Positions 16,855 through 27,952 are shown, counted from the first letter of the stretch. The stretch: 64,000 bases of DNA from Clostridia bacterium (GCA_017456055.1 JAFTKC010000010.1:1-64000), one strand, 5' to 3'. Notes: generated from the letters alone by a model not told the origin. Numbers and translations are program-made.

Positions 16855-19287
16855 ATGGAAATGGATATTAAAAAGGTTGAGAAAAAGTGGCAAAAATATT
16901 GGGAAGACGAAAAACTTGCCGAGTTTAAGCCAAAAAACGTTGACAAAAAATATTACTGCTTAGAAATGTTTTCTTATCCTTCAGCAGCAAAACTTCACTT
17001 AGGGCATTGGTACAACTACGGCCCTACCGATAGTTTCGTTCGCTTTAAGAAAATGAAAGGATACGAAGTTTTTCAACCAATGGGTTTCGACGCTTTTGGA
17101 TTACCTGCTGAAAATTACGCTATTAAAACGGGCGTTCACCCTAAAGATTCTACCGAGCAAAACATAGAAAATATGGAACAAACCCTTAAGGAAATGGGCG
17201 CGTTCTTCGATTGGAGTGCAGAAATTAAAACCTGCTACGAAGATTACTATAAGTGGACTCAATGGATTTTCCTTAAACTCTATGAAAAAGGCTTAGCATA
17301 CAGAAAAGAAGCACCTGTAAACTGGTGCCCATCTTGTAAAACCGTTTTAGCCAACGAACAAGTTGTAAACGGTGAGTGCGAAAGATGTCATTCAACCGTA
17401 GTTAAAAAGGATTTAACTCAATGGTTCTTTAAGATTACCGATTATGCAGAAGAACTTCTAACTGGATTAAACGACCTTGATTGGCCGGAAAAAACCAAGT
17501 TAATGCAAAAGAACTGGATTGGTAAATCTACCGGTGGTGAAATTGAATTTACTTGCGAAAGCGGTGATAAGTTTAAGGTGTTTACAACTCGTGCCGACAC
17601 CCTATTCGGCGTTTCATACGTAGTATTAGCGCCAGAACACCCGCTCGTTAAAAAGTTAACTTCCAAAAAGCAAAAGAAAGCCGTTGAAGAATATATTCTA
17701 CAAACTTCTAAAACGACTGAAATTGATAGATTGTCTACTGCAAGAGAGAAAACGGGCGTTTATATTGGCCACAACGCTATTAACCCAATTAACGGTAAAA
17801 GCGTTCCTATTTACGCTGCAGATTACGTTCTTTATTCATACGGCACGGGCGCAGTAATGGGCGTTCCTTCACACGACGAAAGAGACTTTGTGTTCGCTAA
17901 AAAACACGATATCCCAATTATTCGCGTTGTAAAAGGCGTTAATTGTGACGACACTCTTCCCTTTACCGACGACGGTATCGTTATGAATAGCCCTGGTTTT
18001 GACGGACTTACTAGCGAAGAAGCAAGAAAAGCAATTATATCTAAATTAGTTAAAACTGGACAAGGCGAACATAAAACTAATTATCGTTTAAGAGACTGGT
18101 TAGTTTCTCGTCAACGTTATTGGGGCGCACCTATTCCTGTAGTATACTGCGATAAATGTGGTTGTGTGCCAGTTCCAGAAGAAGATTTACCTGTAAAACT
18201 ACCTTATGACGTTGAGTTTAAGCCAGACGGAGAATCTCCACTTAAAAAACACCAAGGCTTTATGGAAACCACCTGCCCTATTTGTGGCGGAAAAGCACAT
18301 AGAGACCCTGATACTCTAGATACTTTCGTATGCTCAAGTTGGTATTACTTAAGATATCCGGACGCTAAAAACCCAAAAGAAGCATTTAACAGCAAAATTA
18401 TCAATAAAATGTTGCCTGTAGACAAGTACGTTGGTGGTGCAGAACACGCTTGCATGCACTTACTATATGCAAGATTCTTCACCAAGGCACTTCGTGATAT
18501 GGGATATCTAGATTTTGACGAGCCTTTTAAATCTCTAGTTCACCAAGGTATTATTCTTGGACCAGACGGGCTTCGTATGAGTAAATCTAGAGGCAATATT
18601 ATCAACCCTGACCCATACGTTCAACAATACGGCTCAGACACCTTAAGACTATACTTAATGTTTGGTTTTTCATACATTGAAGGTGGGCCTTGGAACGACG
18701 AAGGTATTAAGGCTATAACAAAATTCCTAGATAGAATCGAAAGATTAGCAATCAAAATCAACGGTTATACTGGTAAAAAATCTAACCAAGTGACTAAGGA
18801 AGATAAAGAATTACTATACGCTCTTAACTATGCAATAAAGTGCGTTGATAACGACATGGAAAACTTCTCGTTCAACACGGCAGTTGCTAGACTTATGGAA
18901 CTTCTAAACGCTTTAACAAAATATGACGCTTTAGAGAACAAGAACGTCACATTATTAAAAAATTGCTTTAAACAATATATTCAATTATTAGCCCCTTGCG
19001 CTCCACACTTTGCTGAAGAAATTTGGGAAATGCTCGGTGGAAAGCCATCAATTTTCACAACGGACTTCCCTGTTTGCGACCAAAAGGCTCTAGTAAAAGA
19101 CGAAGTTGAAGTTGCAGTTCAAATCAACAGCAAAATTAAAGCAAAACTTATGATTCCTAACGGCGCAAGTCAAGATGAAATCAAAGAATTAGTTTACCAA
19201 GATGAAAAACTCAAGGAAGAATTAAAAGACAAGGAAATTAAAAAGTTTATTATTATTCCTAATAGACTAGTTAACATTATTATCTAA
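16855..19287 (+). CDS. leuS: Leucyl-tRNA synthetase
   Basis: This 810-residue class Ia synthetase is of normal bacterial length. The HIGH motif appears as HLGHW (near residue 46) and KMSKS as RMSKS (near 575). A zinc-type CPSC...CERC module lies near 160, and the CP1 editing domain follows (about 220-410). SD CGGAGG (16838-16843) is 11 nt before ATG 16855; a second in-frame ATG at 16861 is further away. The P-type ATPase follows after 27 nt and probably shares the transcript. Confidence 0.97.
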   Translation: MEMDIKKVEKKWQKYWEDEKLAEFKPKNVDKKYYCLEMFSYPSAAKLHLGHWYNYGPTDSFVRFKKMKGYEVFQPMGFDAFGLPAENYAIKTGVHPKDSTEQNIENMEQTLKEMGAFFDWSAEIKTCYEDYYKWTQWIFLKLYEKGLAYRKEAPVNWCPSCKTVLANEQVVNGECERCHSTVVKKDLTQWFFKITDYAEELLTGLNDLDWPEKTKLMQKNWIGKSTGGEIEFTCESGDKFKVFTTRADTLFGVSYVVLAPEHPLVKKLTSKKQKKAVEEYILQTSKTTEIDRLSTAREKTGVYIGHNAINPINGKSVPIYAADYVLYSYGTGAVMGVPSHDERDFVFAKKHDIPIIRVVKGVNCDDTLPFTDDGIVMNSPGFDGLTSEEARKAIISKLVKTGQGEHKTNYRLRDWLVSRQRYWGAPIPVVYCDKCGCVPVPEEDLPVKLPYDVEFKPDGESPLKKHQGFMETTCPICGGKAHRDPDTLDTFVCSSWYYLRYPDAKNPKEAFNSKIINKMLPVDKYVGGAEHACMHLLYARFFTKALRDMGYLDFDEPFKSLVHQGIILGPDGLRMSKSRGNIINPDPYVQQYGSDTLRLYLMFGFSYIEGGPWNDEGIKAITKFLDRIERLAIKINGYTGKKSNQVTKEDKELLYALNYAIKCVDNDMENFSFNTAVARLMELLNALTKYDALENKNVTLLKNCFKQYIQLLAPCAPHFAEEIWEMLGGKPSIFTTDFPVCDQKALVKDEVEVAVQINSKIKAKLMIPNGASQDEIKELVYQDEKLKEELKDKEIKKFIIIPNRLVNIII

Positions 19288-19314
19288 TTATAATTGATTT
19301 TATAGGAAATTTAA

Positions 19315-21750
19315 ATGAAAGAAATCACTATTAAGAAAAATATTGAAAGATACACCCCATCTACAACAGATGGGCTTTCAATTATTCAGGTTGAAGAAAG
19401 AAAAAAAGACGGCCTATTGAATAAAATAAATAAAAAATATTCAAAAAGTTATCTTAATATTTTTACTAACAATATTTGCACTTTCTTTAATTTGCTAGGC
19501 TTAATTTGTTTTGTTTCTCTCTTAATCACGAAAGCCGATATAAGTCAGTTCGTTTTCGTGTTCTTTTACGTTGCCAATATTACTATTGGAATCATCCAAG
19601 AGATAAGAGCAAAACGATGCGTAGATAAACTTTCTATCGTCGCAAATAAAGGCACTAAAGCCATTAGAGATGGCGAAGAAGCTGAAATCCCAACCGACCA
19701 AATCGTACTTGACGACGTTATAAAACTAGGACTTGGCAACCAAATTCCAACCGATAGCGTCATACTAGAAGGCGTGGTTGAGGTCAACGAATCTCTCTTA
19801 ACGGGAGAATCCGTTCCCGTAAAGAAAAAGGCAGGCGACACCCTACTTGCAGGAAGTTTTATCACCTCTGGCATTTGCATTGCAAGAGCAGACAAGGTTG
19901 GCAAAGATAATTACGTTGAAACACTTTCAGCAAAGGCTAAGGCATACAAAAAACCAAATTCCGAGATAATGAACTCATTAAAGTTGATTATCAAGTCGGT
20001 TGGTTTTGTTATCGTTCCAATTGCAATTGCTCTTATAGTAAAATCTCTTCTTCACCATCAAGGAACTTTTCCAGAAGCTGTTTTAGGGGCTGCAACCGTT
20101 GTAATTGGTATGATTCCTGCTGGTATGATTTTATTAACGAGCGTCACCTTGGCAGTGGGCATATTAAAACTAGCAAAACACAACACCCTAGTTCAAGACT
20201 TTTATTCACTTGAAATGCTTGCAAGGGTTGATACGGTTTGCTTTGATAAAACAGGAACTATAACCGATGGTAAAATGACTGTTAGTGGAGTGGTTGAAAT
20301 AAATAAAGCTGACTACCCCGTTGATGATATAATTTCTTCAATGCTTAACGCACTTCAAGACAACAACCAAACGGCGCTTGCTCTCTCCGAAAAATTCGGT
20401 GAAAAATGCATTATTAAAGCTAGCAAGACTTTACCTTTCAACTCTTCAAGAAAGTTATCTGCAGTGACGTTTGAAAATGGAAAAACCTATTCTTTCGGCG
20501 CACCAGAATTCGTATTACTAAAAGAAGAGTACGAAAAAATTCATTCTAAAGTTGAGGAATACGCTTTCCAAGGATTAAGAGTTTTAATTTTAGCCGTTTC
20601 AAACAAAGAAATAGAAGACGATAATGTCCCAACCGACCTTTCACCTATTGCTTATATTCTACTCTGCGATAACGTTAGAGAAGATGCAGTCGACACAATT
20701 AGGTGGTTCAAAGATAACGGCGTTGCTATTAAAATCATATCGGGCGACAATCCTATTACGGTTGCCGAAGTTTCTAAACGAGTTGGCGTTGAAAACGCAG
20801 ACAAGTATATTAGTTTAGAAGGTTTATCCGATAAAGAAGTTTATGATTCGGCTAACGAGTATACCGTTTTTGGTAGAGTTTCCCCCGAGCAAAAGGCAAT
20901 TTTAGTTAAAGCGCTTAAAGACAACAATCACGTGACGGCTATGACCGGTGACGGAGTTAACGATATTCTCGCCCTAAAAGAAGCCGATTGCGCAATTTCA
21001 GTTGCATCTGGAAGCGAGGCAGCAAGAAACGTCGCCCACTTAGTTTTACTTGACGACAACTTTAACTCCTTGCCAAAGGTTGTTTTTGAAGGTAGAAGAG
21101 TTATAAATAACGTAGAAAGTTCTGCATCTCTTTTCTTAATGAAAACTATATTTACCATGATCATGGCGGTCATTTCGTTGATTCTTCCCTACATGCACAC
21201 CTATCCTTTCGTCGCATCACAAATGATTCCACTCGAATTTTTCATTATTGGAATTCCTGCATTTTTCTTATCTTTACAACCAAATGATTCTAGGGTTGAA
21301 GGTGATTTTATAAGTTATGTGACAAAAAAATCAGTTCCAAGCGCTTTACTTATGGTGGTAGGCGTTTTAATCGTTGAAGTACTTAAAATGACAATTGGAG
21401 TTTCACAACAAGAAATTTTCCTTAACATGCAACTCTACGTAATTATGCTAGTCGGCGTAGTAAATTTATTCTTTGTTTGTAGACCTTTCAATCTATACAA
21501 AGTAATTTTATTTACTTTGGCAACTTTACTCATTTCTTTTATCATTATTTTCTCGGCTTGCAACATTATTCCGTTTATAAACAATTTCTTTATTTACATT
21601 CCAATGCTTCCACTAAAGAATTATTGGCCACATTTATTAACGGTCGTTGCAATTGGAATTTTGAGCATAGCGCTTTCACTGATTATACAAAAACTTTTTG
21701 AAAAAATAAATTTTAGAATTAATCTTAATTTCTTTAAGAAAAAGAAATAA
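19315..21750 (+). CDS. Cation-transporting P-type ATPase (CtpE-like)
   Basis: This 811-residue membrane pump has the actuator motif LLTGES near residue 162, the phosphorylation site CFDKTGT near 315 and the hinge TGDGVND near 545. About ten membrane helices are present. The M4 segment reads PAGM at 268-271 where calcium pumps and CtpE proteins usually have PEGL, so a key acidic ligand is replaced by Ala. The stretch through M4 into DKTG resembles actinobacterial CtpE, a calcium transporter, but the changed M4 makes the ion uncertain. A weak SD AGGAAA precedes ATG. Confidence 0.85.
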   Translation: MKEITIKKNIERYTPSTTDGLSIIQVEERKKDGLLNKINKKYSKSYLNIFTNNICTFFNLLGLICFVSLLITKADISQFVFVFFYVANITIGIIQEIRAKRCVDKLSIVANKGTKAIRDGEEAEIPTDQIVLDDVIKLGLGNQIPTDSVILEGVVEVNESLLTGESVPVKKKAGDTLLAGSFITSGICIARADKVGKDNYVETLSAKAKAYKKPNSEIMNSLKLIIKSVGFVIVPIAIALIVKSLLHHQGTFPEAVLGAATVVIGMIPAGMILLTSVTLAVGILKLAKHNTLVQDFYSLEMLARVDTVCFDKTGTITDGKMTVSGVVEINKADYPVDDIISSMLNALQDNNQTALALSEKFGEKCIIKASKTLPFNSSRKLSAVTFENGKTYSFGAPEFVLLKEEYEKIHSKVEEYAFQGLRVLILAVSNKEIEDDNVPTDLSPIAYILLCDNVREDAVDTIRWFKDNGVAIKIISGDNPITVAEVSKRVGVENADKYISLEGLSDKEVYDSANEYTVFGRVSPEQKAILVKALKDNNHVTAMTGDGVNDILALKEADCAISVASGSEAARNVAHLVLLDDNFNSLPKVVFEGRRVINNVESSASLFLMKTIFTMIMAVISLILPYMHTYPFVASQMIPLEFFIIGIPAFFLSLQPNDSRVEGDFISYVTKKSVPSALLMVVGVLIVEVLKMTIGVSQQEIFLNMQLYVIMLVGVVNLFFVCRPFNLYKVILFTLATLLISFIIIFSACNIIPFINNFFIYIPMLPLKNYWPHLLTVVAIGILSIALSLIIQKLFEKINFRINLNFFKKKK

Positions 21751-21754
21751 AAAA

Positions 21755-21783
21755 AAGACTTGATAATTCAAGTCTTTTTTTTT
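21755..21783. terminator. Bidirectional terminator
   Basis: AAGACTTGA (21755-21763) pairs with TCAAGTCTT (21768-21776) around a TAAT loop. T-runs follow in both directions, between the ATPase and the convergent acpP. Confidence 0.9.
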
Positions 21784-21793
21784 ACTTATTAAA

Positions 21794-22021
21794 TTAAAGT
21801 TTCTCTATTACGTCGATAATTTCGCCAACGGTTTTTATCTTAGACGCTTCTTCTTCAGGAATTTCAATATTGAATTCCTCTTCAATATTCATAATAATTT
21901 CTACTGCGTCTAATGAATCTGCACCTAAATCTTGAACGAGTTCTTGATCACGAGAAATTTCACTCGCGTCCTTGTTTAATTGATCTGCAATAATTTTAAT
22001 AATCTTTTCAGAAACTTCCAT
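21794..22021 (-). CDS. acpP: Acyl carrier protein
   Basis: This is a 75-residue acidic four-helix protein with the phosphopantetheine site GADSLDAVE (Ser near residue 36). The start is ATG 22021 with GGAGG 7 nt upstream; a longer in-frame reading would pass through that SD. It carries acyl chains in fatty-acid synthesis and would be activated by a transferase such as the one at 2270-2812. It has its own promoter and lies outside any fab cluster in this window. Confidence 0.95.
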   Translation of the reverse strand: MEVSEKIIKIIADQLNKDASEISRDQELVQDLGADSLDAVEIIMNIEEEFNIEIPEEEASKIKTVGEIIDVIEKL

Positions 22022-22049
22022 TGTTTTTCCTCCATGTTTCATTGATAAT

Positions 22050-22078
22050 ATTATATTATATTTATCAAATAAAATCAA
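22050..22078 (-). promoter_or_regulatory. Promoter of acpP
   Basis: TTGATT (22078-22073), 17 bp and TATAAT (22055-22050) on the minus strand, just downstream of the GH13 stop. Confidence 0.7.
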
Positions 22079-22097
22079 GTAAATATACTTATATTTT

Positions 22098-23897
22098 TTA
22101 CTCAACTAAGAATATGGCAAAAGTGTTTGGTTTTAACACGTACTCTTTTTCAATTATTTCGTTAGAAAAATATTCTTTTACCCTACCAACAATTTCTAAT
22201 TTAACAAAGTTTTTAGAAAGATTAATTAAAACCATAATTTCATCTTGCTCGTTTTCGATTTTATAGATTAACGTTCCGTTATTGGCGTACACTTCCCTAT
22301 AATTGCCATTTTCAAATAGTTTTCTTTCGCTTCTAAATTGCGAAATTTTTTTATACCACGATAATATTTCATAATTAATATTATCCCAGTCGAAAAACAT
22401 TCTATTTAAGGGGTCTTTATACCCTTGCATACCAATTTCATCACCATAATAAACACTTGGAACACCCGGCAAAGTAAACTGAAGCAGAGTGGCGATTTTT
22501 AGCCTAAAGATAACTTTATCCCACTCGTTTTTAGATATTTTTAAGTTTTCCATTTGTTCTTTTGAATATCCGTCTACGCTTACGCTAGATAAATTAGACA
22601 AAAGCCTAAACGTGTCGTGCGTTGACAAAAGATTCATTAGACAATTTAGCACTTTTTTTGGATAGTGATCGGTAAGTTGCTTAACTGTATTTGAAAGCGC
22701 CTTAGAGTCGCCATTTTTAACAAAGGCAACAATAGCGTTTTTAAGTGGATAATTCATAGCAGCGTCTAATTCGCCACCTAGAAAATACTCTCTTCTCTTT
22801 CCATAAGCGATTTTATTTGACGCGTCTTCCCAAACTTCGCCGATAACTACAGCTTCTTTGTTAACCCTCTTAACTGCTTTTCTTATTCTTTTAACGAAAT
22901 GCGCCGGCAACTCGTCTACAACGTCTAATCTCCAACCACCAATACCGAGTTTAGTATAATGTTCTAAAACTCCGTCTTCGCCACAAATATAATCTATAAA
23001 AGGACTATCTTCACTCTTATTTACTGCAGGCAACGTTTTAATTCCCCACCAAGAGTTATAATTATCCGGATAACTAATAAAGTCAAACCAACTTACATAG
23101 GGAGATTTTTCACTTTGATATGCGCCAATTACGTCGTAAGTTCCCTTTTTATTAAAGTATATACTATCTGAGCCCGTATGGTTAAACACACCGTCTAAAA
23201 CGATTTTAATGCCATTTTCTTGCGCTTTGTTTACTAATTCCTTAAAATCTTCTTCCGTTCCTAATAATGAATCTATTTTCATATAATTGGCAGTATCATA
23301 CCTATGGTTTGAATATGCCTCGAATATTGGATTTAGATAAATTACTGAAACGTTTAGTTCTTTTAGATAATCTAGTTTACTTATAATGCCCTGAATATCT
23401 CCACAAAAAAAGTCGTTATTTAGTACCTCACCTTTTTCGTCGGGTTTATAAATTGGCACGTCGCTAACATTGTTATGGTAAACTCTTCCATTTATCTTAG
23501 GAATTTCTCTATTTGAGCGATTAAACCTATCTGGAAAAATTTGATAAATTACGCCACCTTTTATCCAATCTGGCGTTTCAAACTTACTATCATATACGGA
23601 TAATTGAAATTTAACAATCTCACTAGAAATTTCGCCATCGTAATTATTAGATAAAGAAATATATTTGCCGTTATCAAGTTCAAAATAATAAAAATATAAC
23701 CCACTAGAAAAACTAAGTTCCAATTCAAAATAGTCGCCAATACGAGTCATTTGATATTTACAAACTTGCTCAAATTCTTTTTGAACGACAAAAATTACAG
23801 AGTCAAATATATTATTGACTCTGAATTTTATTTTCGTATTATTTGGCACAGCACCAACTATGCTTTTATAGTTTATATCTAATGGATTATAAATCAT
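22098..23897 (-). CDS. GH13 alpha-amylase family enzyme (neopullulanase/cyclodextrinase-like)
   Basis: This 599-residue glycosidase has a short N-terminal beta domain (about 1-110), then the (beta/alpha)8 barrel from GGVIYQIFPDRF (near 120). Conserved regions follow in order: DGVFNHTG (near 240), GGWRLDVVDE with the nucleophile Asp (near 325), IGEVWED with the acid/base Glu (near 352) and STHDT (near 430). No signal peptide is seen, so it acts in the cytoplasm, probably on maltodextrins released from glycogen. It is the last gene of the glycogen operon, 7 nt after glgP. Confidence 0.9.
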   Translation of the reverse strand: MIYNPLDINYKSIVGAVPNNTKIKFRVNNIFDSVIFVVQKEFEQVCKYQMTRIGDYFELELSFSSGLYFYYFELDNGKYISLSNNYDGEISSEIVKFQLSVYDSKFETPDWIKGGVIYQIFPDRFNRSNREIPKINGRVYHNNVSDVPIYKPDEKGEVLNNDFFCGDIQGIISKLDYLKELNVSVIYLNPIFEAYSNHRYDTANYMKIDSLLGTEEDFKELVNKAQENGIKIVLDGVFNHTGSDSIYFNKKGTYDVIGAYQSEKSPYVSWFDFISYPDNYNSWWGIKTLPAVNKSEDSPFIDYICGEDGVLEHYTKLGIGGWRLDVVDELPAHFVKRIRKAVKRVNKEAVVIGEVWEDASNKIAYGKRREYFLGGELDAAMNYPLKNAIVAFVKNGDSKALSNTVKQLTDHYPKKVLNCLMNLLSTHDTFRLLSNLSSVSVDGYSKEQMENLKISKNEWDKVIFRLKIATLLQFTLPGVPSVYYGDEIGMQGYKDPLNRMFFDWDNINYEILSWYKKISQFRSERKLFENGNYREVYANNGTLIYKIENEQDEIMVLINLSKNFVKLEIVGRVKEYFSNEIIEKEYVLKPNTFAIFLVE

Positions 23898-23904
23898 TAT
23901 AAAA

Positions 23905-26325
23905 TTAAACTTCCTTTAAACCCCAAATACGCTCTGCGTATTCTCTGATACTTCTATCTGCAGCAAAAACACCGGCAGTTGCAATATTATTTAGGCTCTT
24001 CTTTGCCCATAAAAGTTTATCAGCGTAAACCTTATCAGCCTTTTCGTGCACGTCTAAGAAAGCGCCGAAATCTGCTAAACACATGTATGGGTCTGCAACG
24101 GGACTGCCCGTTAACAAGTAATTTGCAATATCACTAAAAGATTGACCGTTAAAGCCAATATTAAGCGCCTTAATAACGTTTTCAAGCCTTTTATTATTTA
24201 CATAAAATTCGGTTGCATTATAACCCGATTTCCAAAGCCTATCTACTTCTTTTGCCGTTAAACCGAAAATAAAGATATTGTCTTTGCCACAAACTTCTTG
24301 CATTTCTACGTTTGCTCCGTCAAGCGTACCGATAGTTAGCGCACCGTTAATCATGAACTTCATATTACCCGTGCCACTAGCCTCTTTACCCGCTTGAGAA
24401 ATTTGCTCGCTAATCTCAGTTGCAGGCATGAGTTTTTCCGCCATTGAAACGCAATAATCTTCTAGGTAAACGACGTTTAATTTTTGGTTAACCTTTGGAT
24501 TTTTCTTAATATCGTCAGCAAGACAACAAATTAGTTTAATGATTTGTTTTGCAAAATAATAGCCTGGCGCAGCCTTTGCTCCAAAAATAAAGGTTTTTGG
24601 TTGCTTGATATAATCTGGATTTTCTTTAAGTTGATTATATAAATCTATGATATATAGAGCGTTTAATAGTTGACGCTTATATTCGTGCATACGCTTTGCT
24701 TGAACGTCAAACAAAGAGTCAGGATTTAAGATTACCCCTTGCTTTTTATTTATATAATCGCAGAATTGTTCTTTTTTAATTTTCTTAATATCGTTTAAGC
24801 GTTTAAGAACTTCCTTATCCGTTTCAAACTTTTTAAACTCTATAAGTTTAGATGCATCTTTTACGTATCCGTCACCGATACAATCGGTAAGTAAAGAACA
24901 AAGTTCCTTATTAGATTGACAAAGCCATCTTCTATGCGCAATACCATTGGTGACGTTGGTAAACTTATTAGGATAAACTTGATAAAAATCCTTAAAAATG
25001 CTTTCTTTTATAATATCACTATGAAGTGCTGATACGCCGTTTACGGTATGCGAAGCAACTACGCAAAGATTTGCCATTTTAATTTGGCTATGAGAGAAAA
25101 TGCTCATCCTGTCGATTTTATCCCAATCGCCAGGGAATTTATCCCACATTTCCGCACAGAATCTTTGGTTGATCTCCTTTAGAATCATATAAATTCTAGG
25201 CAATCTTCTTTGAATAAGGTCTTCACTCCACTTCTCAAGTGCTTCGCTCATTACTGTATGATTGGTATAAGCAACCGTTCTACAAACAATATCCCAAGCC
25301 TTTTCCCATTGATATCCGTTTTCGTCAATCAAAATTCTCATAAGTTCTGGAATACAAAGTGCAGGGTGAGTATCGTTAATGTGAATTGCTGCTTTATCAG
25401 GCAAGGTATCCAAAGAGCCGTATCTCTTTTTATGATCTATTATAATATCTTGTAAAGCCGCAGAAACGAGCAAGTATTGTTGTTTTAATCTTAACGATTT
25501 ACCTTCAAAGTGGTTATCCGATGGATATAAAACTTTTGAAATAAGTTCGGCTTCGTTATCCTCTTGCATACTTCTCATATAGTCGCCTTGAGAGAAGATA
25601 TTCATATCAAATTTATGGATATTTTGCGCTTTCCATAATCTTAATACAGAAACTGCTTCACCATCTTTTCCCGATATCATCATATCGTATGGAACAGCTT
25701 CAACTTCTTTAGCGTCAACGTGCTCGATTTGAAGCCCGTTTTCCGTCCAGTTTTCCTTAATAAAGCCGTCAAACTTAACCTTATAACTTCTATCTAATCT
25801 TTGAGTTAGCCAAACTTCACCACCAGGCAACCAAATGTCGGGAAGTTCCATTTGCCAACCGTCAACTATTTTTTGCTTGAATAAGCCGTATTCGTATCTT
25901 ATTGAATAGCCCATAGCAGGATAGTTTTGCGCCGCTAGTGCATCCATAAAACATGCTGCAAGTCTTCCTAAACCACCATTTCCAAGACCAGCGTCTGGTT
26001 CGCAAGAATATAGGTCGTCAAGAGATAAATTAAACTCTTTTTTTAGAGCGCCGTCAAACGCGTCTTGAACATTAAGGTTGTAAGTATTATTTTTTAATGA
26101 TTGCCCAAGCAAGAATTCCATGCAAAGATAATAAACTCTCTTTGCGTTTTTATCGCGATATTTTTTATGAAAAGCACCTCTTTTTTCAAGCAAAATATCT
26201 CTAACGCACATTACAACTGCTTTGTAAATTTGCTCTTTACTAGCCTCTTTTTTAGACGTACCGAAATACCTTGTAAGTTTTCCATTAATTAATTGTATTG
26301 CATCTTTTTCGGTTAATATACTCAT
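23905..26325 (-). CDS. glgP: Glycogen phosphorylase
   Basis: This 806-residue GT35 enzyme releases glucose 1-phosphate from glycogen. The PLP-lysine motif EASGTGNMKFMINGALTIG lies near residue 655, and LGNGGLGRLAACFMDA near 115. Length and motifs match the classical family. It sits between glgA and the GH13 gene, so synthesis and breakdown genes share one operon. Confidence 0.96.
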   Translation of the reverse strand: MSILTEKDAIQLINGKLTRYFGTSKKEASKEQIYKAVVMCVRDILLEKRGAFHKKYRDKNAKRVYYLCMEFLLGQSLKNNTYNLNVQDAFDGALKKEFNLSLDDLYSCEPDAGLGNGGLGRLAACFMDALAAQNYPAMGYSIRYEYGLFKQKIVDGWQMELPDIWLPGGEVWLTQRLDRSYKVKFDGFIKENWTENGLQIEHVDAKEVEAVPYDMMISGKDGEAVSVLRLWKAQNIHKFDMNIFSQGDYMRSMQEDNEAELISKVLYPSDNHFEGKSLRLKQQYLLVSAALQDIIIDHKKRYGSLDTLPDKAAIHINDTHPALCIPELMRILIDENGYQWEKAWDIVCRTVAYTNHTVMSEALEKWSEDLIQRRLPRIYMILKEINQRFCAEMWDKFPGDWDKIDRMSIFSHSQIKMANLCVVASHTVNGVSALHSDIIKESIFKDFYQVYPNKFTNVTNGIAHRRWLCQSNKELCSLLTDCIGDGYVKDASKLIEFKKFETDKEVLKRLNDIKKIKKEQFCDYINKKQGVILNPDSLFDVQAKRMHEYKRQLLNALYIIDLYNQLKENPDYIKQPKTFIFGAKAAPGYYFAKQIIKLICCLADDIKKNPKVNQKLNVVYLEDYCVSMAEKLMPATEISEQISQAGKEASGTGNMKFMINGALTIGTLDGANVEMQEVCGKDNIFIFGLTAKEVDRLWKSGYNATEFYVNNKRLENVIKALNIGFNGQSFSDIANYLLTGSPVADPYMCLADFGAFLDVHEKADKVYADKLLWAKKSLNNIATAGVFAADRSIREYAERIWGLKEV

Positions 26326-26351
26326 TTTTGTCTCATTACTCCTAAGTCAAA

Positions 26352-27908
26352 CTATTTATTATATAATTCTTCGTATTTTTCGGCTTGGAAATTCCAAGAA
26401 AAATCAGTTTCCATCGCTCTCTTTTGAACGTCTGCCCAAGTGGTTTTATCTGCAAAAGTTCTAACAGCATTTTTAATGGTAAATAGCATATCGTGAGCGT
26501 TGTAATCTCTAAAGGTAAAGCCGTTGCCCGAATCACCTGTGTAGTTTTTAATACTATCGTTTAAGCCACCCGTCATTCTAACAATTGGAACGGCGCCATA
26601 TCGACTTGCAATCATTTGTGATAAGCCACAAGGTTCCATTTTTGAAGGCATTAAGAAAATATCTGCGCCAGAATAAATTTTTCTAGATAAATCTTGGTTA
26701 TACGCAATTATTGAAACGCATTTTCCTTGATAGCAGTAAGCCGTATGATTAAAGAAGTTTTCATACCCTATCTCACCTTTACCTAAAATAACAACTTGAA
26801 CGTCGCCAGTTAAAAGTTCTTCTAGGGTTGCTCTAACTAGGTCAAGCCCTTTATGAGAAACGAGCCTTGAAATTACTGCAATAATTGGAACGGCTTCTCT
26901 TTGTGGTAAACCGAGCATTTTTTGAAGTTCTGCTTTACAAACTTTTTTACCTTCTAAATTATCTAAAGAATAATTCTTGAAAATAAACTTATCAGTTTCA
27001 GGATTATAATAATCCACGTCTATTCCGTTTAGTATTCCGTGAAGTTTCCTTTCGTTTCTAATAATAATATTTTCTAGCCCGTGCGCAAAGTAAGAATCTT
27101 TTATCTCGTTTGCATAAGATGGGCTAACTGTAGAAACGATATCAGTCATTTCAATTGCCGCTTTCATTAGGTTAACGCTTCCGTTAAATTCAACGAAAGG
27201 TCTAGTATTCTCGGAAAATCCAAATAATTCAGCAAAAGTGTCCATATTGAATATTCCTTGATATTCAATATTATGAATAGTAAACACCGATTTGATTTTT
27301 CTAAACTTTTCGTTTCCGTAATACATACCCTTTAGGTATACGATAGATGCTGCAGTTTGCCAGTCGTTGCAATGCAAAATGTCTGGATAAATATCAAGTC
27401 TAGAAATGGTATCGAGAGCCGCTCTTGAGAAAAATGCAAATCTTTCTCCGTCATCAAAAAATCCGTAAATATTTCCTTCTCTTTTGAAGTAGTATTCGTT
27501 ATCGATAAAATAGAATTTTACGCCTTGATATTCGTAGTAGAATATTCCTGCGTATTGCCATCTCCAACCTACTGAAACGTTAAAACTAATTAAGAATTTA
27601 AAATCTTTTCTAAATTCACTTGAAACCCCTGAGTAAAGTGGCAAAATAACGCTAACGTCTAAATTACCCCTTTTAGCAAGTGCCTTTGGAAGAGAACCTA
27701 TAACGTCTGCAAGACCACCCGTCGCAATAAAAGGTGCTGCCTCCGATGCTAAAAATACTACTTTCTTTTTGTCAACAACCTTAATCTCAGGAAGTTTTTT
27801 TGCCGTAGCCTTAGTTGTGGTTGACTTTTTAGTCGCAGTAGTTTTCTTGGTTGTATTTGCGGTTTTAGTTTCTACCGCTTTTTTTGTACTTTCTTTTTTG
27901 GTTGCCAT
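26352..27908 (-). CDS. glgA: Glycogen synthase with Lys/Thr/Ala-rich N-terminal extension
   Basis: This 518-residue GT5 synthase transfers glucose from ADP-glucose to the glycogen chain. The usual start (VVFLASEAAPF) comes only at residue 50; before it lie about 48 residues rich in Lys, Thr and Ala, low-complexity and positively charged. The nucleotide-sugar motif that is normally KTGGL reads ATGGL (Ala62), which loses a lysine linked to ADP-glucose binding in E. coli GlgA. The C-terminal MPSKMEPCGLSQMIA motif near 430 is normal. It lies in order after glgC and glgD. Confidence 0.93.
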   Translation of the reverse strand: MATKKESTKKAVETKTANTTKKTTATKKSTTTKATAKKLPEIKVVDKKKVVFLASEAAPFIATGGLADVIGSLPKALAKRGNLDVSVILPLYSGVSSEFRKDFKFLISFNVSVGWRWQYAGIFYYEYQGVKFYFIDNEYYFKREGNIYGFFDDGERFAFFSRAALDTISRLDIYPDILHCNDWQTAASIVYLKGMYYGNEKFRKIKSVFTIHNIEYQGIFNMDTFAELFGFSENTRPFVEFNGSVNLMKAAIEMTDIVSTVSPSYANEIKDSYFAHGLENIIIRNERKLHGILNGIDVDYYNPETDKFIFKNYSLDNLEGKKVCKAELQKMLGLPQREAVPIIAVISRLVSHKGLDLVRATLEELLTGDVQVVILGKGEIGYENFFNHTAYCYQGKCVSIIAYNQDLSRKIYSGADIFLMPSKMEPCGLSQMIASRYGAVPIVRMTGGLNDSIKNYTGDSGNGFTFRDYNAHDMLFTIKNAVRTFADKTTWADVQKRAMETDFSWNFQAEKYEELYNK

Positions 27909-27952
27909 AACCTATCTCCTTATAATTTTGCTTTCCCCCGAAATCAAAATTT

